A stretch of 6,022 nt of DNA, taken from the NCBI GenBank assembly GCA_024697505.1, contig JAILFQ010000338.1:1-6022 (forward strand), given 5' to 3'. The DNA comes from Lachnospiraceae bacterium. Its GTDB lineage: Bacteria; Bacillota; Clostridia; Lachnospirales; Lachnospiraceae. Under the pieces are notes generated by a model. That model had not been told where the DNA came from. It did not search any database and worked only from the letters and a program-made list of their open reading frames with translations. Below, piece after piece: positions 1 to 6,022 of the stretch (the stretch's first letter is position 1; each line of letters starts with the position of its first letter). Made by a program: the position numbers and the translations under genes.

Positions 1-2905
1 TGAGCTCGTTATTGATTCTTTGTAATTTGGAATAAAGTGTATCTACAGGGTTTAAAACATCAGATACGGTTTCAAGGAAGGCATTTTCAACCTCACGTCC
101 CGTAATATATGCACCCGGTACCTGCGGAACACCTCTAAGCCACTTTATTACTTCTTCAAGTGTCTCTGAAGTACCCTTTTCTTCAGCTCTTTCCATAATT
201 GCTTCAACATTTGCAATAGGGAATTCTGCCGCATCACCAAGTATTGCTATCTGACCGTTTGCATATTCTTTCTGTGTTTCGGCGCTGGTCCACCACTTAA
301 GGAATTCCCATGCCTCTTCAAGAGTATCATTCTGTTCCACGCTTGTTTTGATGATCATACAGGAACCGACCATACATGCTGTGGAACGGTCTATACTGCC
401 ATCCTCTTTTAATGTTCCCGGAATCGGTGCAATATCCCATGCGCCTTCAATTTCAGGAGCAGCTGCCTTAAGAGAGTTAATTCCTGTGTAATCTCCTATA
501 AAGATAGGAACTTCACCACGTCTGAATCTCGTGGTCGTATCTACAGCAAGCTGGAAGCTTTGCTTTGTATAATATTCGGTCAACTCTTTAAAGGTAAGAC
601 CCGCCTCAAGTGTATCAAGATTAGTATAAGCACCGCCGTCTCTGTAAAGTTCAATACCATTCTGGTAAAGTCTTGATGCAAAGAAAGTGCTTATAGGCTT
701 TGATGATGTTGAAGTGGCACCACCCAAAGAACCCGAACCGTAAGGGAAGAAAATAGACATATTTTCCGACTGGAGGTAAGGAAGAATATCTATTACATCA
801 TCCCACGTATTAGGAACTTCAAGTCCAAGTTCCTTCAATATATCTGTTCTGTAAAACATAACAGGGAAGGACATTTCATCAGGAAGCGCGTAATAGCCGC
901 CCTGATACTCAAAATACTCCATGGCACCCGGTGCAAATCTCTTAACGATCTCATCAAAATCGTCAAACTGAGAAAGGTCGTAACCCGCACCTCTGAATGC
1001 AAAGTTTGTAGGTATGGAATAGTCGAGCTGGATTGCAACGTCCGGTCCGTTTCCGGTAAGCGTGGACTTCATAATAACTCCCGCTCCTACCATCTTAAGT
1101 TCAACGGTATAATTTGAATCTTTAAAGGCGTTGTTTATCATTCTCTGAGCAACATCATACTGGTCTCTTGTACTTGTTGCTATCCATACAACTATATTCT
1201 TTTCCGCATCATCGTTGGCATCTGTTTTAACTCTGTAATCATTTGTAAATGAACCGACAAAGCCTGCTATGCCATGTGCCAGGTTCTGGAATATGTTTCC
1301 TTCTGCTTTCGGTAATTTTGCTCCTTCTCCCACAAGACAAATGTAGTCGAGCTGGAGCGGCTGTTCGTCAAGCTGAAGCATCCAGGAAGAAACAGCGGAA
1401 ATATTTGTAGAGAAATTATTATATTCCTTCGCGATCCTATCAGGCTTTTCTATAAGAGTTTCAAGCTGAAGAAGGAATTTTGCAATTTCCGAAGTCTTTG
1501 TTGTGCTTTCAAGACTGTCTCCGAAGGACTCCATTACTTTTGTAAGTCTTACATACTCTTTACTCATAATGTCTACCATATCCGGAATGGAAGTGGTAAT
1601 AGCGTAGTCTCTGTATGTATCCGGAGTACTTGTTGTAATTGCCGTAATTCTTCTTAAAAGATCGTTAAAGTTGTAAACGCTTATCTTTGTCTGTTCTACC
1701 GCATATGCCAGTTCTCCGAGAGTAACCGTCATAGTAAGTGTATTGGTGCCCTTTTCAAGATAGAAATAATAAGCCCCCTCATCATTACCAAGAAAGTCTA
1801 CCTGGAAACCGGAATCATAATAAAATCTAAGATCTGCAGCTTCAAGGAAAGGAACTTCTCCGTTTATCTTGAGTTCTCTTGCGGAATAGAAGTCTCTGTT
1901 TTCGGCCTGCATAAATCTTGTTGCAATTCTGTAAAGGCCTGTTTCAGGAACATCTATTTCCCATGTAATGCCAAGACCGGCCTGGTTCCATGTTGCTCCG
2001 CCAATAGTGTTAAGAACAATATTGCTGGAATGCTGAGGAACCGTAACGGAAGATGTTCTGTCATTTTGAGGAAGAAGAACCGCTGAAGATTTATAACTTG
2101 TATCTTCGGCCTGAACAGTTACTCTTCCATCTGTTCCTATCTCTGCCGCATCTATCTTTTTAGCATTTGCGTGTGACTCGGAATAGACTTCATAAGTTAT
2201 AAGCTCTTCCGCCGGCACGAGTTTAATATATGAAATACCAAGCGTTGCCTGCTCTGCGGTAAACGCTATGGTGTTATTGCCCTTATTAAAATAGAATAAA
2301 AACGGACCTGTTGTGGATCTGTCTGCACTTTCAAGCTGAACGCTTGTCCAGTCAGGATCCTGAACCTGGGTAGGAAAACCTTGGTTTTCATCCGTTTTCA
2401 TTAAGAAATCTTTACTTTCATCCACCCACATTCTGTCAAAGGTAATTCCTTTTGCTTCATCAAAAGGAGACTTACCGTTAACCAAAAGATTTCTTAATAT
2501 GGTAAGATTTCCGTCCGCAACCGGAAGGTAACCGACTTCTATGTAATATGTGCCTGCAGAAGGAACTTTTACATTGTATTCGATTGTTCCGCCTTTATAA
2601 GTAAGAACGCCTTCCGTAGTTACCTCAAAACAATCCTCCGGTACGGCAGATTTATAATCCTTTGCCGAAACCTCAACCTCAGCTGAACCCTTCACAATCT
2701 TGCCGGATGTCTTAAGAGAAGCAAGATATGTGGAATAGGCTGTCGGAAGTTCATCCGAATAATCCCATTCCTGCGCAAGAATGCTTGCACGCAATTCTGC
2801 ATCCGATTTGTTTTTGTTATTTGAAATAATTATGGCGATAACTGCGATTAGGACGATAATGACTGCAAGCGCTATCTTCTGTTTACGCTCTCTTTTCTTT
2901 TTCAT
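1..2905 (-). CDS. Giant membrane-anchored extracellular solute-binding protein with two N-terminal carbohydrate-binding-like domains (3' end cut by window)
   Basis: The frame is open from ATG at 2905 to the window edge: 968 codons with no stop, so the C-terminus is missing, probably only slightly since the SBP domain is almost complete. A GGAGG lies 5 nt upstream of the ATG. The N-terminus is Lys/Arg-rich (MKKKRERKQK), then one hydrophobic helix (about residues 11-28) with no lipobox Cys, which I read as an uncleaved anchor with the rest outside the cell. Residues about 73-233 and 262-410 are two related beta-rich domains resembling CBM6/CBM35-type modules (VPSAGTYYIEV, VPETGLYRIATRF, VQAED). 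Residues about 410-530 are a mostly helical linker. From about 569 (NIVVWIATSTRDQYDVAQRM) to the end is a family 1 SBP domain: GNGPDVAIQLD, YYALPDEMSFPVMFYRTDIL, NTWDDVIDIL, FRRGEVPIFIGDYTG, AWEFLKWWTSAETQ. The likely role is glycan or sugar capture for an ABC importer. Its ligand is unknown. Most family 1 SBPs are about 400-550 residues, so this one is about twice the usual size. It is the last gene visible in the operon. Confidence 0.9.
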   Translation of the reverse strand, partial: MKKKRERKQKIALAVIIVLIAVIAIIISNNKNKSDAELRASILAQEWDYSDELPTAYSTYLASLKTSGKIVKGSAEVEVSAKDYKSAVPEDCFEVTTEGVLTYKGGTIEYNVKVPSAGTYYIEVGYLPVADGNLTILRNLLVNGKSPFDEAKGITFDRMWVDESKDFLMKTDENQGFPTQVQDPDWTSVQLESADRSTTGPFLFYFNKGNNTIAFTAEQATLGISYIKLVPAEELITYEVYSESHANAKKIDAAEIGTDGRVTVQAEDTSYKSSAVLLPQNDRTSSVTVPQHSSNIVLNTIGGATWNQAGLGITWEIDVPETGLYRIATRFMQAENRDFYSARELKINGEVPFLEAADLRFYYDSGFQVDFLGNDEGAYYFYLEKGTNTLTMTVTLGELAYAVEQTKISVYNFNDLLRRITAITTSTPDTYRDYAITTSIPDMVDIMSKEYVRLTKVMESFGDSLESTTKTSEIAKFLLQLETLIEKPDRIAKEYNNFSTNISAVSSWMLQLDEQPLQLDYICLVGEGAKLPKAEGNIFQNLAHGIAGFVGSFTNDYRVKTDANDDAEKNIVVWIATSTRDQYDVAQRMINNAFKDSNYTVELKMVGAGVIMKSTLTGNGPDVAIQLDYSIPTNFAFRGAGYDLSQFDDFDEIVKRFAPGAMEYFEYQGGYYALPDEMSFPVMFYRTDILKELGLEVPNTWDDVIDILPYLQSENMSIFFPYGSGSLGGATSTSSKPISTFFASRLYQNGIELYRDGGAYTNLDTLEAGLTFKELTEYYTKQSFQLAVDTTTRFRRGEVPIFIGDYTGINSLKAAAPEIEGAWDIAPIPGTLKEDGSIDRSTACMVGSCMIIKTSVEQNDTLEEAWEFLKWWTSAETQKEYANGQIAILGDAAEFPIANVEAIMERAEEKGTSETLEEVIKWLRGVPQVPGAYITGREVENAFLETVSDVLNPVDTLYSKLQRINNEL

Positions 2906-2910
2906 TTGCG

Positions 2911-2915
2911 CCTCC
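2911..2915 (-). promoter_or_regulatory. Ribosome binding site of the giant solute-binding protein gene
   Basis: On the minus strand GGAGG sits 5 nt before the ATG at 2905. It fixes the start and, because it lies downstream of the hairpin at 2936-2979, allows independent initiation on this gene. The spacer is slightly short for a Firmicute site but workable. Confidence 0.75.
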
Positions 2916-2935
2916 GTAGCTTTTACGCTAATTTC

Positions 2936-2979
2936 AAAGTGATAGGCCGACCGCTAAGAGCGGCCGACCTTCTCACTTT
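2936..2979 (-). promoter_or_regulatory. Intercistronic RNA hairpin between the two solute-binding protein genes (possible attenuator or mRNA-processing element)
   Basis: In the minus-strand transcript, 2970-2944 folds into a 12-bp stem with a 3-nt CUU loop. Two pairs are G-U wobbles; the rest are Watson-Crick. An outer 7-bp perfect stem (AAAGTGA at 2979-2973 with TCACTTT at 2942-2936) extends it across a small asymmetric internal loop (two bases against one). The hairpin starts 9 nt after the TAA of the upstream SBP gene. The 3' side ends in only a three-T run (CACTTTG), so it is a poor classical Rho-independent terminator. A partial terminator or a 3'-end stabiliser that lowers expression of the giant SBP relative to the lipoprotein SBP fits better. 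The structure is plain in the sequence; the function is inferred. Confidence 0.6.
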
Positions 2980-2988
2980 TCCGGATGA

Positions 2989-4443
2989 TTATTGGATTCC
3001 GGCTTCCTTAAGATTTGCTAATGCTTCATTTTTTGCTGATTCAAGTGTTGAACGAACATCCTTATATTCCATGAAGATATCCTGGAATACTCTCCAGATG
3101 TTTACAAAACCTGCTGAGTCGAATGACCAAGCATAGTCAGCCTTGTATCTTGTGTGACCCCAGTCGAAAAGCTCGATATCCTGCTCTGTTGTGAAGGATC
3201 TTGGCTCACCTGCTTCCGGTCCCTCATTTTTGTAGTTACCTGCCTTCTCAGCAACCCATGCTTCATGCATCCATTCGAAGCCATCATCTGCTACCGCATA
3301 ACGATAGTCCTGATCGATAAGAGCAAGAACATCACCAGGAATACCTGTTGCATCTACCGCTGCAGCAACGATAGCATCCATGCCCCAGTAAACACCTGCT
3401 GTTGCATAGTTATCTGAAAGTGTTGTGTAATCGCCTGTGCACTTTACATTAGAGCCCCATGGCCAGTAAACGATACCGTAGTCAAAGCCAAGGCCGCCAA
3501 GCTGCCATGTCTCAACTCTCTTAAGAACGATTCTTTCATCATCTGCAGCATATGCCATGTCATATTCTGCTACTTTACCCTCTTCATCACGCTTAATGAA
3601 TGAAGGGAATGCAAGTCCTGCTTCCTCAAGTTCCTGATAGAACTGTGTTGCTTCAACAACAGACTCATCTGTGAAGTTTAAGTTACCGTTAACGTCTACA
3701 AGCTGTGTGCCGTTAGCACTTGCAGCCATTACGCCCCAGTGGAACGGATAGCATCCGATCGGATATTTACCGTCAGGTAATTTGGACTTCATCTCAGCAA
3801 GATATGCCTTGCAGCTTTCGTAGTCCCACTTACCTTCCATGAACATATCTGTAGGAGTCTTTTCCATACCGATTTCCTTGAGGTAAGATCTGTCATAAAC
3901 AAGTACCCATGTATCACCGATGTTTTCGTAAGCAACGCCGTAGCATCTGCCCTTCCATGTAGCAACATCTGTGTAGGTAGAACCAACCTGAAGTTTGTCA
4001 AGGCTGTCTGTAAGGTCGTAAAGAAGACCATTTACATAACAGGAAACCATACTTTCAGGGTTAAGGTTAATGATGTGTGCGGCCGGATCGCCTGCAGCGA
4101 TGGATGAAATAAGAATGTCATCATCGTTGTATCCGTCATAACCTTCCATAGCTGCCTTTTCAAGCTTGATGTTGTACTTCTGCTCAACATAAGCCTTAGC
4201 CTCTACGTACTTGGCTTCTTCGCTGTCAAGGTTGTTCCATTCGGAACCGAATGCCTTAACGGTTACACCACCAAAGTCATACTTCTCCGGTTCCGGAGTT
4301 GGTGTTGGTGTCGGTGTGTCCTGCTCTGTGCTTGGCTTTGGTGTATCATTTGCTGTTTCTCCACCCTTTTTCTCGCAAGCTGCAAGACTGAGTACCATTA
4401 CACTCGCAAGAAGGAGTGCAACAAGTCTCTTGTGATTCTTCAT
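2989..4443 (-). CDS. Extracellular solute-binding lipoprotein of an ABC transporter (484 aa)
   Basis: ATG at 4443 follows a perfect AAGGAGG with a 7-nt spacer; the gene ends with TAA at 2991-2989. The N-terminus is a type II signal peptide: basic MKNHKR, a hydrophobic stretch, and the lipobox L20-A21-A22-C23. After cleavage Cys23 should be lipid-modified, holding the protein on the outer face of the membrane. Residues 24-53 form a hydrophilic, disordered-looking linker with four Thr-Pro units at 43-50. The mature domain from about residue 55 has the look of family 1 sugar-type SBPs: a first strand VTVKAFGS, KYNIKLEKA, LLYDLTDSLDKL, GRCYGVAY, WVLVYDRSYLKEIG, GKWDYESCKAYLAEM, and an aromatic-rich region near WQLGGLGF and IVYWPWGSN that could stack on sugar rings. 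Length is normal for the family. It follows the two ATPase genes and precedes the giant SBP gene in the same direction, so it is probably a ligand receptor of the same system. The ligand cannot be read from sequence; a sugar or oligosaccharide is inferred. Confidence 0.93.
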   Translation of the reverse strand: MKNHKRLVALLLASVMVLSLAACEKKGGETANDTPKPSTEQDTPTPTPTPEPEKYDFGGVTVKAFGSEWNNLDSEEAKYVEAKAYVEQKYNIKLEKAAMEGYDGYNDDDILISSIAAGDPAAHIINLNPESMVSCYVNGLLYDLTDSLDKLQVGSTYTDVATWKGRCYGVAYENIGDTWVLVYDRSYLKEIGMEKTPTDMFMEGKWDYESCKAYLAEMKSKLPDGKYPIGCYPFHWGVMAASANGTQLVDVNGNLNFTDESVVEATQFYQELEEAGLAFPSFIKRDEEGKVAEYDMAYAADDERIVLKRVETWQLGGLGFDYGIVYWPWGSNVKCTGDYTTLSDNYATAGVYWGMDAIVAAAVDATGIPGDVLALIDQDYRYAVADDGFEWMHEAWVAEKAGNYKNEGPEAGEPRSFTTEQDIELFDWGHTRYKADYAWSFDSAGFVNIWRVFQDIFMEYKDVRSTLESAKNEALANLKEAGIQ

Positions 4444-4450
4444 AAAATTT

Positions 4451-4457
4451 CCTCCTT
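4451..4457 (-). promoter_or_regulatory. Strong ribosome binding site of the lipoprotein SBP gene
   Basis: AAGGAGG on the minus strand, 7 nt before the ATG at 4443, is close to the ideal Firmicute Shine-Dalgarno. It is stronger than anything visible ahead of the second ATPase gene, consistent with the usual excess of binding protein over ATPase. The whole ATPase-SBP gap (4444-4487) is 44 nt, AT-rich, and has no convincing terminator, so read-through is expected. Confidence 0.8.
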
Positions 4458-4487
4458 AAATTTTATTAAATAATGGCTTTATGCCAA

Positions 4488-5360
4488 TTATTTCGAACCG
4501 ATTTCCCCTTTATCTTCTCCGGAAAGAACAATCTCTCCGTCTCTAAAGTCCATCTTTACCCTGTTTCCGGTAATTCCGGCCTTTTCAAGAAGATCTCTTG
4601 GTATCTGGACTCTGTTGGCTCTGTCAAGGATCGAAAATTCCGAGAATCCCTGAAGGCTTTCAAGTCCTTTTTCGTAAAATGCAGCGGAAAGCTTTTCACT
4701 GCTTATCTTTCCGTCTCTTATGGATGCAACTCTGTTAACTTTATCAGCAAGTTTCATATCATGAGTTACAATAACGACCGTTGTGTTATATTCCTTATTT
4801 ATTTTTCTGAACACATCAAAAATATGCTCTGATGTTTTCACATCCACAGCTCCTGTCGGCTCGTCCGCAAGAAGTATCTTTGGATTATTTGCAAGGGCTA
4901 CCGCTATTGCGACTCTTTGCTGTTCTCCTCCGGACATCTTAAGCGGATACTCGTTTGCCTTGTGGCCTATTCCAACAAGTTCCAAAAGTTCGTCCGCTCT
5001 TTCCCCCTTAACCTTCTCGCTTCCAAACATCATTGGAACAAGAACGTTTTCTCTTGCGGTAAGATAAGGGAGAAGGTTTCTTGCGTTATTCTGCCAGACA
5101 AAACCAACCGTTTTTCTTTTGTAATCAACAATCTCTTTTTTTGTAAGTTTAAAGAGGTCTTTACCGTCTACGTACAAACGGCCGGCGGTCGGAACATCCA
5201 GGGCACCTATCATATTTAAAAAGGTGGATTTTCCGCTTCCGCTGTTACCGATAATAGCCATGAACTCGCCTTCTTCTATGGTAATGTCGAGTCCCTGCAG
5301 CGCCATGACTTCGGTTTCGGCACTCTTATATATTTTTACAAGATTGTCACATTTAATCAT
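4488..5360 (-). CDS. ABC transporter ATP-binding protein, MacB/LolD-like, with C-terminal AbrB-like extension (290 aa)
   Basis: I take the start at ATG 5360, giving [12 protein letters not shown], the usual ABC N-terminus. A TTG at 5378 is also open in frame but would add six residues the family lacks. The ATPase core is complete: Walker A GNSGSGKST (38-46), Q-loop GFVWQ (Q90), then NNARNLLPYLTARENV, signature [12 protein letters not shown] (142-153), Walker B ILLADEP with catalytic E167, D-loop GAVD (170-173) and switch histidine H200 (VTHD). It should hydrolyse ATP at the cytoplasmic face to drive a membrane partner not in this window. The core ends near residue 220, the usual end for this type. 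About 70 further residues follow, of which 241-281 (SILDRANRVQIPRDLLEKAG, then two short strands ending in GEIVL) resemble an AbrB/SpoVT/MazE swapped-hairpin fold. The gene overlaps the upstream ATPase by 8 nt (ATGATTAA), implying translational coupling and a matched partner, and ends 44 nt before the SBP gene. Confidence 0.93.
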   Translation of the reverse strand: MIKCDNLVKIYKSAETEVMALQGLDITIEEGEFMAIIGNSGSGKSTFLNMIGALDVPTAGRLYVDGKDLFKLTKKEIVDYKRKTVGFVWQNNARNLLPYLTARENVLVPMMFGSEKVKGERADELLELVGIGHKANEYPLKMSGGEQQRVAIAVALANNPKILLADEPTGAVDVKTSEHIFDVFRKINKEYNTTVVIVTHDMKLADKVNRVASIRDGKISSEKLSAAFYEKGLESLQGFSEFSILDRANRVQIPRDLLEKAGITGNRVKMDFRDGEIVLSGEDKGEIGSK

Positions 5361-6022
5361 TGCTCTGCCAGTTTCCAATTATCTCACCGTCTTCCAATTC
5401 GTATCCGCAGTCGCCAAGCTTCATGATATTAGGATCATGTGTTGTCATAACCACGGTAAGATTTTCTTTTTCTATAAGTTCTTTCAGGAGTTTAATAACC
5501 TGAAGACCTGTTGTGGTATCCAGCGCTCCTGTAGGTTCATCCGCAAATATTACACTCGGCATGTGTGCCATTGCTCTTGCAATTGCCACTCTTTGCTGCT
5601 CTCCTCCGGACATTTCCTCCGGAAAATGAGGAGCTCTTGCACCAAGTCCGACTGCATTTAAGCAGTCCATAACTCTTTCTTTTCTGTTTCCCTTATAACC
5701 GGACAGTCTAAGCGCATAATCCACGTTTTCAAACGCCGTCATCATTGGAATCAATGCTATTGACTGAAAGACAAAACCGGTGTTCTTTCTTCTTAAGATC
5801 GTTCTTTCTTTCGAAGTCATTTCGGAAAGGTTGTTTCCGTCAAACAAAACATGGCCTTCTTCAGGAACATCAAGAGCTCCGAGCAGGTTTAAAAGTGTTG
5901 TTTTACCGGAACCGGATCTGCCCCTTAATATAGTAAGCTTTCCTCTGGGTATCTCTATTTCCACATTTTTAAGAGCGTGTAGCTTTGTTCCGTCTGCAAG
6001 AGGGAAGTATCTGTTTAAGCCT
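5353..6022 (-). CDS. ABC transporter ATP-binding protein, MacB/LolD/FtsE-like (5' end cut by window)
   Basis: The frame is open to the right edge, so the true start lies beyond 6022. The visible part is 222 residues, beginning [20 protein letters not shown]. By comparison with the family, roughly 5-10 residues are missing. A GTG at 5964 could be taken as a start but falls inside the conserved first strands and is not credible. The core is intact: Walker [10 protein letters not shown] (visible residues 34-42), Q-loop GFVFQ followed by [14 protein letters not shown], signature [15 protein letters not shown], Walker B VIFADEP with the catalytic Glu, D-loop GALD, and switch His in TTHDP. The [12 protein letters not shown] plus [13 protein letters not shown] pattern is typical of ATPases that serve FtsX/MacB-fold permeases (MacB, LolD, FtsE and similar), not MalK-type sugar importers. 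It stops soon after the core, without the C-terminal extension of its neighbour. Its TAA (5355-5353) overlaps the next gene's ATG, so the two ATPases are probably made together and may pair as a heterodimer. Confidence 0.93.
   Translation of the reverse strand, partial: GLNRYFPLADGTKLHALKNVEIEIPRGKLTILRGRSGSGKTTLLNLLGALDVPEEGHVLFDGNNLSEMTSKERTILRRKNTGFVFQSIALIPMMTAFENVDYALRLSGYKGNRKERVMDCLNAVGLGARAPHFPEEMSGGEQQRVAIARAMAHMPSVIFADEPTGALDTTTGLQVIKLLKELIEKENLTVVMTTHDPNIMKLGDCGYELEDGEIIGNWQSND

Noticed and set aside
835..1038. Minus-strand 67-aa reading frame inside the giant SBP gene
   Set aside because: It lies in another frame of a clear SBP domain, with low-complexity Ser/Leu-rich sequence and no ribosome binding site evidence.
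2906..3136. Plus-strand 76-aa reading frame over the SBP gap and 3' end
   Set aside because: Mostly antisense to the SBP coding region, no recognisable motif and no Shine-Dalgarno; the gap is better explained by the hairpin and ribosome binding site.
3102..4031. Short minus-strand frames inside the lipoprotein SBP gene
   Set aside because: They overlap the intact SBP in a different frame and their sequences look like out-of-frame translation.
4294..4317. Hexamer-like repeat (ACACCN units) as a possible phase-variable microsatellite
   Set aside because: Four Thr-Pro units with varied codons in a lipoprotein linker; gain or loss of a unit keeps the frame, so it is not an on/off switch.
4466..4490. 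Possible terminator in the 44-nt gap after the second ATPase
   Set aside because: The only inverted repeat (GGC/GCC with a few flanking bases) is too short and AT-rich to be stable and has no U tract in the right place.
5361..5378. TTG start at 5378 for the second ATPase, adding six residues
   Set aside because: The ATG at 5360 gives the family-typical N-terminus [11 protein letters not shown] and a minimal 8-nt overlap; the extra residues are translated from the end of the upstream gene in another frame.
4473..5661. Plus-strand frames of 94-145 aa opposite the ATPase genes
   Set aside because: They are antisense shadows of strongly conserved ATPase sequence, with Ser/Phe/Leu/Cys-rich composition and no motif.
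5962..5964. GTG at 5964 as start of the first ATPase
   Set aside because: The frame stays open to the window edge and the residues before it ([17 protein letters not shown]) are conserved ABC N-terminal sequence, so the gene starts beyond 6022.

Overview
All the coding content I can support lies on the minus strand, in one array transcribed from the right edge of the window to the left. Moderate-to-low GC, strong AAGGAGG/GGAGG ribosome binding sites, heavy use of CTT, AGA and ATA codons, a Gram-positive type lipoprotein signal and the protein style all suggest a Firmicute of class Clostridia. A gut or rumen Lachnospiraceae member is most likely. This is inferred from composition and protein character, with no database comparison.

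Layout in transcription order. (1) 6022-5353: an ABC ATPase of the MacB/LolD/FtsE type, missing only its first few codons at the window edge. (2) 5360-4488: a second ATPase of the same broad type, overlapping the first by 8 nt, with an unusual C-terminal extension that reads like an AbrB/SpoVT-type swapped-hairpin domain. (3) After a 44-nt gap, 4443-2989: a lipid-anchored extracellular solute-binding protein (SBP) with a Thr-Pro linker. (4) After an 83-nt gap holding a strong hairpin, 2905 to beyond position 1: a giant solute-binding protein of at least 968 residues. It has an N-terminal membrane anchor, two related beta-rich carbohydrate-binding-like domains, a helical linker and a C-terminal family 1 SBP domain.

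The array looks like one operon for an ABC system at the cell surface. The two ATPases probably act as a heterodimeric motor, whose membrane partner (FtsX/MacB-like permease or sugar permeases) must lie outside the window. The two SBPs look like sugar or glycan capture proteins, one lipid-anchored and one tethered by a transmembrane helix. The mix is unusual: the ATPases are the export/FtsX-coupled type, while the binding proteins are the kind normally paired with MalF/MalG-type importers and a MalK-type ATPase.

I see no tRNA, rRNA, CRISPR array, insertion sequence or phage feature. The only non-coding stretches are the two short gaps (4444-4487 and 2906-2988). The points most worth a second look are the giant CBM-SBP fusion, the ATPase with the AbrB-like tail, the mixed transporter composition, and the strand-specific hairpin between the two SBP genes.
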